A stretch of 64,000 bases of DNA from Cavia porcellus. Lineage: Eukaryota; Chordata; Mammalia; Rodentia; Caviidae. Shown here one piece after another: positions 42,405 through 56,266 of this stretch. Location: positions 1,116,001 through 1,180,000 of the forward strand of contig NW_026947546.1 of NCBI RefSeq assembly GCF_034190915.1, read 5' to 3'. Every line of letters starts with the position of its first letter. Position 1 is the stretch's first letter. The position numbers and the translations under genes are program-made. The notes under the pieces were generated by a model, which was not told the DNA's origin, made no database searches, and saw only the letters and a program-made list of their open reading frames with translations.

Positions 42405-45400
42405 GCGATGTTTTTCAGAAACCTATCCTACATTGCCACTGCATGTTCCCTGACCTCCCCATGCTGACCACCCCGTGGTGCTTTTCTCCATCCTACCTTG
42501 CCACTCACTGCCTATCCTAATTCAGAACCTCCGATTCACACCACCCCGTGATGTTTTTCTCACTCGTACTAGTGAATGTAATGTAACACACACCCATACA
42601 ATGCGCACCACCGGAGTGATGTTTTTCTCGCTCCTACTAGTGAATGTAATGTAACACACACCCATACAATGCACACGACCCGCGATGTTTTTCAGAAACC
42701 TATTCTACATTGCCACTGCATGTTCCCTGACCTCCCCATGCTGATCACCCCGCGGTGCTTTTCTCCATCCTACATTGCCACTCACTGCCTATCCTAATTC
42801 AGCCACTCCAATTCACACCACCCTGTGATGTTTTTCTCACTCCTACTAGTGAATGTAATGTAACACACACCCATACAATGCGCACCACCCCGTGATGTTT
42901 TTCTCACTCCTACTAGTGAATGTAATGTAACACACACCCATACAATGCACACGACCCGCGATGTTTTTCAGAAACCTATCCTACACTGCCACTGCATGTT
43001 CCCTGACCTCCCCATGCTGACCAACCCGCGGTGCTTTTCTCCATCCTACATTGCCACTCACTGCCTATCCTAATTCAGACCCTCAGACTCACACCACCCC
43101 GTGATGTTTTTCTCACTCCTACTGGTGAATGTAATGTAACACACACCCATAAAATGCGCACAACCCACCCCGTGATGTTTTTCTCACTCCTACTAGTGAA
43201 TGTAATGTAACACACACCCATACAATGCGCACGACCCCGTGATGTTTTTGTCACTCCTACTAGTGAATGTAATGTAACACACACCCATACAATGCGCACC
43301 ACCCCGTGATGTTTTTCTCACTCCTACTAGTGAATGTAATGTAACACACACCCATACAATGCGCACAACCCCGTGATGTTTTTCTCACTCCTACTAGTGA
43401 ATGTAATGTAACACACACCCATACAATGCGCACCACCCCGTGATGTTTTTCTCACTCCTACTAGTGAATGTAATGTAACACACAACCATACAATGCGCAC
43501 CACCCCGCGATGTTTTTCAGAAACCTATCCTACATTGCCACTGCATGTTCCCTGACCTCCCCATGCTGACCACCCCGTGGTGCTTTTCTCCATCCTACCT
43601 TGCCACTCACTGCCTATCCTAATTCAGAACCTCCGATTCACACCACCCCGTGATGTTTTTCTCACTCGTACTAGTGAATGTAATGTAACACACACCCATA
43701 CAATGCGCACCACCGGAGTGATGTTTTTCTCGCTCCTACTAGTGAATGTAATGTAACACACACCCATACAATGCGCACCACCCCGTGATGTTTTTCTCAC
43801 TCCTACTAGTGAATGTAATGTAACACACACCCATACAATGAGCACCACCCCCGATGTTTTTCAGAAACCTAACCTACATTTCCACTGCATGTTCCCTGAC
43901 CTCCCCATGCTGACCACCCCGCGGTGCTTTTCGCCATCCTACATTGCCACTCACTGCCTATCCTAATTCAGACCCTCAGACTCACACCACCCCGTGATGT
44001 TTTTCTCACTCCTACTGGTGAATGTAATGTAACACACACCCATACAATGCGCACCACCCACCCCGTGATGTTTTTCTCACTCCTACTAGTGAATGTAATG
44101 TTACACACACCCATACAATGCACACCACCCCGCGATGTTTTTCAGAAACCTATCCTACATTGCCACTGCATGTCCCTGACCTCCCTATGCTGACCACCCC
44201 GTGGTGCTTTTCTCCATCCTACATTGCCACTCACTACTTATCCTAATTCAGACCCTCCGATTCACACCACCCGTGATGATTTTCTCACTCCTACTAGTGA
44301 ATATATTGTAACACACACCCATACATTGCGCACCACCCCGTGATGTTTTTGTCACACCTAATAGTGAATGTAATGTAACACACACCCATACAATGCGCAC
44401 CACCCCGTGATGTTTTTCTCACTCCTACTAGTGAATGTAATGTAACACACACCTATACGATGCGCACCACCCCGTGATGATTTCTCACTCCTAATAGTGA
44501 ATGTAATGTAACACACACCCATACGTTTCGCACAACCCCGTGATGTTTTTCTCACTCCTACTAGTGAATGTAATGTAACACACACCCATACATTGCGCAC
44601 CACCACGTGATGTTTTTCTCACTCCTACTAGTGAATGTAATGTAACACACACCCATACAATGCACACCACCCCGTGATGTTTTTCTCACTCCTACTAGTG
44701 AATGTAATGTAACACACAACCATACAATGCGCACCACCCCGCGATGTTTTCAGAAACCTATCCTACATTGCCACTGCATGTTCCCTGACCTCCCCATGCT
44801 GACCACCCCGTGGTGCTTTTCTCCATCCTACCTTGCCACTCACTGCCTATCCTAATTCAGAACCTCCGATTCACACCACCCCGTGATGTTTTTCTCACTC
44901 GTACTAGTGAATGTAATGTAACACACACCCATACAATGCGCACCACCGGAGTGATGTTTTTCTCGCTCCTACTAGTGAATGTAATGTAACACACACCCAT
45001 ACAATGCACACGACCCGCTATGTTTTTCAGAAACCTATTCTACATTGCCACTGCATGTTCCCTGACCTCCCCATGCTGATCACCCCGCGGTGCTTTTCTC
45101 CATCCTACATTGCCACTCACTGCCTATCCTAATTCAGCCCCTCCAATTCACACCACCCTGTGATGTTTTTCTCACTCCTACTAGTGAATGTAATGTAACA
45201 CACACCCATACAATGCGCACCACCCCGTGATGTTTTTCTCAGTCCTACTAGTGAATATAATGTAACACACACCCATACAATGCACACGACCCGCGATGTT
45301 TTTCAGAAACCTATCCTACACTGCCACTGCATGTTCCCTGACCTCCCCATGCTGACCACCCCGCGGTGCTTTTCTCCATCCTACATTGACACTCACTGCC

Positions 45401-48400
45401 TATCCTAATTCAGACCCTCAGACTCACACCACCCCGTGATGTTTTTCTCACTCCTACTGGTGAATGTAATGTAACACACACCCATAAAATGCGCACAACC
45501 CACCCCGTGATGTTTTTCTCACTCCTACTAGTGAATGTAATGTAACACACACCCATACAATGCGCACGACCCCGTGATGTTTTTGTCACTCCTACTAGTG
45601 AATGTAATGTAACACACACCCATACAATGCGCACCACCCCGTGATGTTTTTCTCACTCCTACTAGTGCATGTAATGTAACACACACCCATACAATGCGCA
45701 CAACCCCGTGATGTTTTTCTCACTCCTACTAGTGAATGTAATGTAACACACACCCATACAATGCGCACCACCCCGTGATGTTTTTCTCACTCCTACTAGT
45801 GAATGTAATGTAACACACAACCATACAATGCGCACCACCCCGCGATGTTTTTCAGAAACCTATCCTACATTGCCACTGCATGTTCCCTGACCTCCCCATG
45901 CTGACCACCCCGTGGTGCTTTTCTCCATCCTACCTTGCCACTCACTGCCTATCCTAATTCAGAACCTCCGATTCACACCACCCCGTGATGTTTTTCTCAC
46001 TCGTACTAGTGAATGTAATGTAACACACACCCATACAATGCGCACCACCGGAGTGATGTTTTTCTCGCTCCTACTAGTGAATGTAATGTAACACACACCC
46101 ATACAATGCGCACCACCCCGTGATGTTTTTCTCACTCCTACTAGTGAATGTAATGTAACACACACCCATACAATGCACACCACCCCGCGATGTTTTTCAG
46201 AAACCTATTCTACATTGCCACTGCATGTTCCCTGACCTCCCCATGCTGATCACCCCGCGGTGCTTTTCTCCATCCTACATTGCCACTCACTGCCTATCCT
46301 AATTCAGACCCTCCGATTCACACCACCCTGTGATGTTTTTCTCACTCCTACTAGTGAATGTAATGTAACACACACCCATACAATGCGCACCACCCCGTGA
46401 TGTTTTTCTCACTCCTACTAGTGAATGAAATGTAACACACACCCATACAATGCACACCACCCGCGATGTTTTTCAGAAACCTATCCTACACTGCCACTGC
46501 ATGTTCCCTGACCTCCCCATGCGGACCACCCCGCGGTGCTTTTCTCCATCCTACATTGCCACTCACTGCCTATCCTAATTCAGACCCTCAGACTCACACC
46601 ACCCCGTGATGTTTTTCTCACTCCTACTAGTGAATGTAATGTAACACACACCCATAAAATGCGCACAACCCACCCCGTGATGTTTTTCTCACTCCTACTA
46701 GTGAATGTAATGTAACACACACCCATACAATGCGCACGACCCCGTGATGTTTTTGTCACTCCTACTAGTGAATGTAATGTTACACACACCCATACAATGC
46801 ACACCACCCCGTGATGTTTTTCAGAAACCTATCCTACATTGCCACTGCATGTCCCTGACCTCCCTATGCTGACCACCCCGTGGTGCTTTTCTCCATCCTA
46901 CATTGCCACTCACTACTTATCCTAATTCAGACCCTCCGATTCACACCACCCGTGATGATTTTCTCACTCCTACTAGTGAATATATTGTAACACACACCCA
47001 TACATTGCGCACCACCCCGTGATGTTTTTGTCACACCTAATAGTGAATGTAATGTAACACACACCCATACAATGCGCACCACCCCGTGATGTTTTTCTCA
47101 CTCCTACTAGTGAATGTAATGTAACACACACCCATACATTGCGCACCACCACGTGATGTTTTTCTCACTCCTACTAGTGAATGTAATGTAACACACACCC
47201 ATACAATGCGCACCACCCCGTGATGTTTTTCTCACTCCTACTAGTGAATGTAATGTAACACACAACCATACAATGCGCACCACCCCGCGATGTTTTTCAG
47301 AAACCTATCCTACATTGCCACTGCATGTTCCCTGACCTCCCCATGCTGACCACCCCGTGGTGCTTTTCTCCATCCTACCTTGCCACTCACTGCCTATCCT
47401 AATTCAGAACCTCCGATTCACACCACCCCGTGATGTTTTTCTCACTCGTACTAGTGAATGTAATGTAACACACACCCATACAATGCGCACCACTGGAGTG
47501 ATGTTTTTCTCGCTCCTACTAGTGAATGTAATGTAACACACACCCATACAATGCACACGACCGGCGATGTTTTTCAGAAACCTATTCTACATTGCCACTG
47601 CATGTTCCCTGACCTCCCCATGCTGATCACCCCGCGGTGCTTTTCTCCATCCTACATTGCCACTCACTGCCTATCCTAATTCAGCCCCTCCAATTCACAC
47701 CACCCTGTGATGTTTTTCTCACTCCTACTAGTGAATGTAATGTAACACACACCCATACAATGCACACGACCCGCGATGTTTTTCAGAAACCTATCCTACA
47801 CTGCCACTGCATGTTCCCTGACCTCCCCATTCTGACCACCCCGCGGTGCTTTTCTCCATCCTACATTGCCACTCACTGCCTATCCTAATTCAGACCCTCA
47901 GACTCACACCACCCCGTGATGTTTTTCTCTCTCCTACTGGTGAATGTAATGTAACACACACCCATAAAATGCGCACAACCCACCCCGTGATGTTTTTCTC
48001 ACTCCTACTAGTGAATGTAATGTAACACACACCCATACAATGCGCACGACCCCGTGATGTTTTTGTCACTCCTACTAGTGAATGTAATGTAACACACACC
48101 CATACAATGCGCACCACCCCGTGATGTTTTTCTCACTCCTACTAGTGCATGTAATGTAACACACACCCATACAATGCGCACAACCCCGTGATGTTTTTCT
48201 CACTCCTACTAGTGAATGTAATGTAACACACACCCATACAATGCGCACCACCCCGTGATGTTTTTCTCACTCCTACTAGTGAATGTAATGTAACACACAA
48301 CCATACAATGCGCACCACCCCGCGATGTTTTTCAGAAACCTATCCTACATTGCCACTGCATGTTCCCTGACCTCCCCATGCTGACCACCCCGTGGTGCTT

Positions 48401-49085
48401 TTCTCCATCCTACCTTGCCACTCACTGCCTATCCTAATTCAGAACCTCCGATTCACACCACCCCGTGATGTTTTTCTCACTCGTACTAGTGAATGTAATG
48501 TAACACACACCCATACAATGCGCACCACCGGAGTGATGTTTTTCTCGCTCCTACTAGTGAATGTAATGTAACACACACCCATACAATGCGCACCACCCCG
48601 TGATGTTTTTCTCACTCCTACTAGTGAATGTAATGTAACACACACCCATACAATGCACACCACCCCGCGATGTTTTTCAGAAACCTATTCTACATTGCCA
48701 CTGCATGTTCCCTGACCTCCCCATGCTGATCACCCCGCGGTGCTTTTCTCCATCCTACATTGCCACTCACTGCCTATCCTAATTCAGACCCTCCGATTCA
48801 CACCACCCTGTGATGTTTTTCTCACTCCTACTAGTGAATGTAATGTAACACACACCCATACAATGCGCACCACCCCGTGATGTTTTTCTCACTCCTACTA
48901 GTGAATGAAATGTAACACACACCCATACAATGGACACCACCCGCGATGTTTTTCAGAAACCTATCCTACACTGCCACTGCATGTTCCCTGACCTCCCCAT
49001 GCTGACCACCCCGCGGTGCTTTTCTCCATCCTACATTGCCACTCACTGCCTATCCTAATTCAGACCCTCAGACTCACACCACCCC
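42405..49085 (+). repeat. Compact 2.3-2.5-kb HOR, three copies
   Basis: The 143-bp units are unusually dense here: starts 42405, 42682, 42958, 43507, 43852, 44132, 44741, 45017, 45293, 45842, 46187, 46463, 46811, 47287, 47564, 47773, 48322, 48667 and 48943. Spacings follow a repeating series (276 or 277, 276 or 209, 549, 345, then about 280). Corresponding units lie 2335 and then 2480-2547 bp apart (42682/45017/47564; 43507/45842/48322). Diagnostic variants recur in each copy: the 68-bp monomer with CACCGGAGTGATG (near 42611, 43711, 44943, 46047, 47491 and 48527) and the 71-bp monomer with an extra ACCC. The middle copy has an additional CGTTTCGC-type monomer run at 44.4-44.6 kb. Confidence 0.85.
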
Positions 49086-52000
49086 GTGATGTTTTTCTCA
49101 CTCCTATTAGTGAATGTAATGTAACACACACCCATACAATGCGCACAACCCCGTGATGTTTTTCTCACTCCTACTAGTGAATGTAATGTAACACACACCC
49201 ATACAATGCACACCACTCCGTGATGTTTTTCTCACTCCTACTAGTGAATGTAATGTAATACACACCCATACAATGCATACCACCCCGCGATGTTTTTCAG
49301 AAACCTATTCTACATTGCCACTGCATGTTCCCTGACCTCCACATGCTGATCACCCCGCGTTGCTTTTCTCCATCCTACATTGCCAATCACTGCCTATCCT
49401 AATTCAGACCCTCCGATTCACTGCACCCTGTGATGCTTTTCTCACTCCTACTAGTGAATGTAATGTAACACAAACCCATACAATGCGCACCCCCCCTTGA
49501 TGTTTTTCTCACTCCGACTAGTGAATGTAATGTAACACACACCCATAAAATGCGCACCACCCCGTGATGTTTTTCTCACTCCTACTGGTGAATGTAATGT
49601 AACACACACCTATAAAATGCGCACAACCCACCCCGTGATGTTTTTCTCACTCCTACTAGTGAATGTAATGTAACACACACCCATACAATGCGCACCACCC
49701 CTTGATGTTTTTCTCACTCCGACTAGTGAATGTAATGTAACACACACCCATACAATGCACACCACCCCGTGATGTTTTTCTCACTCCTACTAGTGAATGT
49801 AATGTAACCCAAACCCATACAATGCGCACCCCCCCTTGATGTTTTTCTCACTCCTACTAGTGAATGTAATGTAACACACACCCATACAATGCGCACCACC
49901 CCGTGATGTTTTTCTCACTCCTACTAGTGAATGTAATGTAACACACACCCATGCAATGCGCACCACCCCTCTATGTTTTTAAGAAACCTATCCTACATTG
50001 CCACTGCATGTTCCCTGACCTCCCCATGCTGACCACCGCGTGGAGCTTTTCTCCATCCTACATTGCCACTCACTGCCTATCCTAATTCAGACCCTCCGAT
50101 TCACACCACCCCGTGATGTTTTTCTCACTCCTACTAGTGAATGTAATGTAACTCACACCCATACAATGCGCACCACCCCGTGATGTTTTTCTCACTCCTA
50201 CTAGTGAATGTAATGTAACACACACCCATACAATGCGCACCACCCCGTGATGTTTTTCTCACTCCTACTAGTGAATGTAATGTAACACACACCCATACAA
50301 TGCACACCACCCCCGATGTTTTTCAGAAACCTAACCTACATTTCCACTGCATGTTCCCTGACCTCCCCATGCTGACCACCCCGCGGTGCTTTTCTCCATC
50401 CTACATTGCCACTCACTGCCTATCCTAATTCAGACCCTCAGACTCACACCACCCCGTGATGTTTTTCTCACTCCTACTGGTGAATGTAATGTAACACACA
50501 CCCATACAATGCGCACCACCCACCCCGTGATGTTTTTCTCACTCCTACTAGTGAATGTAATGTAACACACACCCATACAATGCACACCACCCGTGATATT
50601 TTTCAGAAACCTATCCTACACTGCCACTGCATGTTCCCTGACCTCCCCATGCTGACCACCCCGCGGTGCTTTTCTCCATCCTACATTGCCACTCACTGCC
50701 TATCCTAATTCAGACCCTCAGACTCACACCACCCCGTGATGTTTTTCTCACTCCTACTGGTGAATGTAATGTAACACACACCCATAAAATGCGCACAACC
50801 CACCCCGTGATGTTTTTCTCACTAGTACTAGTAAATGTAATGTAACACACACCCATACAATGCGCACGACCCCGTGATGTTTTTGTCACTCCTACTAGTG
50901 AATGTAATGTAACACACACCCATACAATGCGCACCACCCCGTGATGTTTTTCTCACTCCTACTAGTGCATGCAATGTAACACACACCCATACAATGCGCA
51001 CAACCCCGTGATGTTTTTCTCACTCCTACTAGTGAATGTAATGTAACACACACCCATACAATGCGCACCACCCCGTGATGTTTTTCTCACTCCTACTAGT
51101 GAATGTAATGTATCACACACCCATACAATGCGCACCACCCCGTCATGTTTTTCTCACTCCTACTAGTGAATGTAATGTAACACACACCCATACAATGCAC
51201 ACCACTCCGTGATGTTTTTCTCACTCCTACTAGTGAATGTAATGTAATACACACCCATACAATGCATACCACCCCGCGATGTTTTTCAGAAACCTATTCT
51301 ACATTGCCACTGCATGTTCCCTGACCTCCACATGCTGATCACCCCGCGGTGCTTTTCTCCATCCTACATTGCCAATCACTGCCTATCCTAATTCAGACCC
51401 TCCGATTCACTGCACCCTGTGATGCTTTTCTCACTCCTACTAGTGAATGTAATGTAACACAAACCCATACAATGCGCACCCCCCCTTGATGTTTTTCTCA
51501 CTCCGACTAGTGAATGTAATGTAACACACACCCATAAAATGCGCACCACCCCGTGATGTTTTTCTCACTCCTACTAGTGAATGTAATGTAACACAAACCC
51601 ATACAATGCGCACCCCCCCTTGATGTTTTTCTCACTCCTACTAGTGAATGTAATGTAACACACACCCATACAATGCGCACCACCCCTTGATGTTTTTCTC
51701 ACTCCGACTAGTGAATGTAATGTAACACACACCCATACAATGCACACCACCCCGTGATGTTTTTCTCACTCCTACTAGTGAATGTATGGAACACAAACCC
51801 ATACAATGCGCACCCCCCCTTGATGTTTTTCTCACTCCTACTAGTGAATGTAATGTAACACACACCCATACAATGCGCACCACCCCGTGATGTTTTTCTC
51901 ACTCCTACTAGTGAATGTAATGTAACACACACCCATGCAATGCGCACCACCCCTCTATGTTTTTAAGAAACCTATCCTACATTGCCACTGCATGTTCCCT

Positions 52001-52577
52001 GACCTCCCCATGCTGACCACCGCGCGGAGCTTTTCTCCATCCTACATTGCCACTCACTGCCTATCCTAATTCAGACCCTCCGATTCACACCACCCCGTGA
52101 TGTTTTTCTCACTCCTACTAGTGAATGTAATGTAACTCACACCCATACAATGCGCACCACCCCGTGATGTTTTTCTCACTCCTACTAGTGAATGTAATGT
52201 AACACACACCCATACAATGCGCACCACCCCGTGATGTTTTTCTCACTCCTACTAGTGAATGTAATGTAACACACACCCATACAATGCGCACCACCCCCGA
52301 TGTTTTTCAGAAACCTAACCTACAGTTCCACTGCATGTTCCCTGACCTCCCCATGCTGACCACCCCGCGGTGCTTTTCTCCATCCTACATTGCCACTCAC
52401 TGCCTATCCTAATTCAGACCCTCAGACTCACACCACCCCGTGATGTTTTTCTCACTCCTACTGGTGAATGTAATGTAACACACACCCATACAATGCGCAC
52501 AACCCACCCCGTGATGTTTTTCTCACTCCTACTAGTGAATGTAATGTTACACACACCCATACAATGCACACCACCCC
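49086..52577 (+). repeat. Mosaic region with an approximately 1985-bp near-duplication
   Basis: The units start at 49287, 49970, 50314, 50593, 51276, 51954 and 52298. The series 49287/49970/50314 recurs as 51276/51954/52298 with offsets of 1984-1989 bp. The units at 49970 and 51954 are of the TCTATGTTTTTAAG subtype, and both are preceded by a monomer with CATGCAATG in place of CATACAATG, a private shared variant that supports common descent. The units at 50314 and 52298 are the 142-bp type that starts CGATG and reads AACCTAACC. Confidence 0.78.
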
Positions 52578-54557
52578 GCGATGTTTTTCAGAAACCTATC
52601 CTACATTGCCACTGCATGTCCCTGACCTCCCTATGCTGACCACCCCGTGGTGCTTTTCTCCATCCTACATTGCCACTCACTACTTATCCTAATTCAGACC
52701 CTCCGATTCACACCACCCCGTGATGATTTTCTCACTCCTACTAGTGAATATATTGTAACACACACCCATACATTGCGCACCACCCCGTGATGTTTTTGTT
52801 ACTCCTAATAGTGAATGTAATGTAACCCACACCCATAAAATGCGCACCACCCCGTGATGTTTTTCTCACTCCTACTAGTGAATGTAATGTAACACACACC
52901 CATACATTGCGCACCACCACGTGATGTTTTTCTCACTCCTACTAGTGAATGTAATGTAACACACACCCATACAATGCGCACCACCCCGTGATGTTTTTCT
53001 CACTCCTACTAGTGAATGTAATGTAACACACACCCATACAATGCGCACCACCCCGCGATGTTTTTCAGAAACCTATCCTACATTGCCACTGCATATTCCC
53101 TGACCTTCACATGCTGAGCACCGCGCGGTGCTTTTCTCCATCCTACATTGCCACTCAAGGCCTATCCTAATTCAGACCCTCCGATTCACACCACCCCGTG
53201 ATGTTTTTCTCACTCCTACTAGTGAATGTAATGTAACACACACCCTTACAATGCGCACCACCGCGTGATGTTTTTCTCGCTCCTACTAGTGAATGTAATG
53301 TAACACACACCCATACAATGCGCACCACCCCGTGATGTTTTTCTCACTCCTACTAGTGAATGTAATGTAACACACACCCATACAATGCGCACCACCCGCG
53401 ATGTTTTTCAGAAACCTATCCTACATTGCCACTGCATGTTCCCTGACCTCCCCATGCTGACCAACCCGCGGTGCTTTTCTCCATCCTACATTGCCACTCA
53501 CTGCCTATCCTAATTCAGACCCTCAGATTCACACCACCCCGTGATATTTTTCTCACTAATACAGGTGAATGTAATGTAACACACACCCATAAAATGCGCA
53601 CAACCCACCCCGTGATGTTTTTCTCACTCCTACTAGTGAATGTAATGTAACACACACCCATACAATGCGCACGACCCCGTGATGTTTTTGTCACTCCTAC
53701 TAGTGAATGTAATGTAACACACACCCATACAATGCGCACCACCCCGTGATGTTTTTCTCACTCCTACTACTGCATGTAATGTAACACACAACCATACAAT
53801 GCGCACCACCCCGTGATGTTTTTCTCACTCCTACTAGTTAATGTAATGTAACACACACCCATACAATGCGCACCACCCCGTGATGTTTTTCTCACTCCTA
53901 CTAGTGAATGTAATGTAACACACACCCATACAATGCGCACCACCCGTCATGTTTTTCTCACTCCTACTAGTGAATGTAATGTAACACACACCCATACAAT
54001 GCGCACCACCCCGCGATGTTTTTCAGAAACCTATCCTACATTGCCATTGCATGTTCCCTGACCTCCCCATGCTGACCACCCCGCGGTGCTTTTCTCCATC
54101 CTACCTTGCCACTCACTGCTTATCCTAATTCAGACCCTCCGATTCACACCACCCCGTGATGTTTTTCTCACTCCTACTAGTGAATGTAATGTAACACACA
54201 ACCATAAAATGCGCACCACCGCGTGATGTTTTTCTCGCTCCTACTAGTGAATGTAATGTAACACACATCCATACAATGCGAACCACCCCGTGATGTTTTT
54301 CTCACTCCTACTAGTGAATGTAATGTAACACACACCCATACAATGCGCACCACCCCGTGATGTTTTTCTCACTCCTACTAGTGAATGTAATGTAACACAC
54401 ACCCATACAATGTGCACCACTCCGTGATATTTTTCTCACTCCTACTAGTGAACGTAATGTAACACACACCCATACAATGTGCACTACCCCGTGATGTTTT
54501 TCTCACTCCTACTAGTGAATGTTATGTAACACACACACATACAATGCGCACCACCCC

Positions 54558-54700
54558 GCGATGTTTTTCAGAAACCTATCCTACATTGCCACTGCATGTT
54601 CCCTGACCTCCCCATGCTGACCACCCCGCGGTGCTTTTCTCCATCCTATATTGCCACTCACTGCCTATCCTAATTCAGACCCTCCGATTCACACCACACC
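54558..54700 (+). repeat. 143-bp interspersed unit, 70-bp + 73-bp halves (reference copy)
   Basis: A 70-bp half (54558-54627: GCGATGTTTTTCAG, AAACCTATCCTACATTGCC, ACTGCATGTTCCCTGACC, CATGCTGACCACCCC) is followed by a 73-bp half (54628-54700: GCGGTGCTTTTCTCC, ATCCTACATTGCCACTCA, CTGCCTATCCTAATTCAG, GATTCACACCACCCC). Both halves carry TCCTACATTGCCACT near the same place (this copy has one T in the second), and both share their start and end with the 67-bp monomer. Start positions of all units: 257, 1337, 1747, 2359, 3037, 3514, 4727, 5137, 5682, 6026, 6705, 7182, 8395, 8805, 9350, 10765, 11176, 11855, 12199, 12408, 12885, 13094, 13642, 14187, 14598, 15608, 16756, 17301, 17712, 18123, 18533, 19145, 19689, 20903, 21313; the rest are listed in the regional entries below. 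The unit is nearly always 141-143 bp. Confidence 0.93.
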
Positions 54701-56124
54701 GTGATGCTTTTCTCACTCCGACTAGTGAATGTAATGTAACACACACCAATAAAATGCGCACCACCCCGTGATGTTTTTCTCACTCCTACTAATGAATGTA
54801 ATGTAACACACACCCATACAATGAGCACCACCCCGTGATGTTTTTCTCACTCCTAATAGTGAATGTAATGTAACACACACCAATACAATGCACACCACCC
54901 CGTGATGTTTTTGTCACTCCTACTAGTGAATGTAATGTAACACACACCCATACAATGAGCACCACCCCGTGATGTTTTTCTCACTCCTAATAGTGAATGT
55001 AATGTAACACACACACATACAATGCACACCACTCCGTGATGTTTTTCTCACTCCTACTAGTGAATGTAATGTAATACACACCCATACAATGCATACCACC
55101 CCGCGATGTTTTTCAGAAACCTATTCTACATTGCCACTGCATGTTCCCTGACCTCCACATGCTGATCACCCCGCGGTGCTTTTCTCCATCCTACATTGCC
55201 AATCACTGCCTATCCTAATTCAGACCCTCCGATTCACAGCACCCTGTGATGCTTTTCTCACTTCTACTAGTGAATGTAATGTAACACAAACCCATACAAT
55301 GCGCACCCCCCCTTGATGTTTTTCTCACTCCGACTAGTGAATGTAATGTAACACACACCCATACAATGCGCACCACCCCGTGATGTTTTTCTCACTCCTA
55401 CTAGTGAATGTAATGTAACACAACCCATACATTGCGCACCCCCAGTTGATGTTTTTCTCACTCCTACTAGTGAATGTAATGTAACACACACCCATACAAT
55501 GCGCACCACCCCTTGATGTTTTTGTCACTCCGACTAGTGAATGTAATGTAACACACACCCATACAATGCACACCACCCCGTGATGTTTTTCTCACTCCTA
55601 CTAGTGAATGTAATGTAACACAAACCCATAAAATGCGCACCCCCCCTTGATGTTTTTCTCACTCCTACTAGTGAATGTAATGTAACACACACCCATACAA
55701 TGCGCACCACCCCGTGATGTTTTTCTCACTCCTACTAGTGAATGTAATGTAACACACACCCATACAATGCGCACCACCCCTCTATGTTTTTAAGAAACCT
55801 ATCCTACATTGCCACTGCATGTTCCCTGACCTCCCCATGCTGACCACCGCGCGGAACTTTTCTCCATCCTACATTGCCACACACTGCCTATCATAATTCA
55901 GACCCTCCGATTCACACCACCCCGTGATGTTTTTCTCACTCCTAATAGTGAATGTAATGTAACTCACACCCATACAATGCGCAGCACCCCGTGATGTTTT
56001 TCTCACTCCTACTAGTGAATGTAATGTAACACACACCCATACAATGCGCACCACCCCGTGATGTTTTTCTCACTCCTACTAGTGAATGTAATGTAACACA
56101 CACCCATACAATGCGCACCACCCC

Positions 56125-56266
56125 CGATGTTTTTCAGAAACCTAATCTACATTGCCACTGCATGTTCCCTGACCTCCCCATGGTGACAACCCCGCGGTGC
56201 TTTTCTCCATCCTACATTGCCACTCACTGCCTATCCTAATTCAGAGCCTCCGATTCACACCACCCC
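56125..56266 (+). repeat. Apparently chimeric 143-bp unit
   Basis: The 5' half starts CCCCCGATG with one base missing and reads AACCTAATC, close to the subtype at 12199, 23625, 43852, 50314 and 52298. The 3' half has CAGAGCCTCCGATTC, the mark of the units at 1747, 3037, 5137, 6705, 8805, 18533, 21313, 30577, 31801, 33902, 37975 and 60724. No other unit combines these two marks. This is best explained by an exchange within the unit between two HOR families, although independent point changes are possible. Confidence 0.6.
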
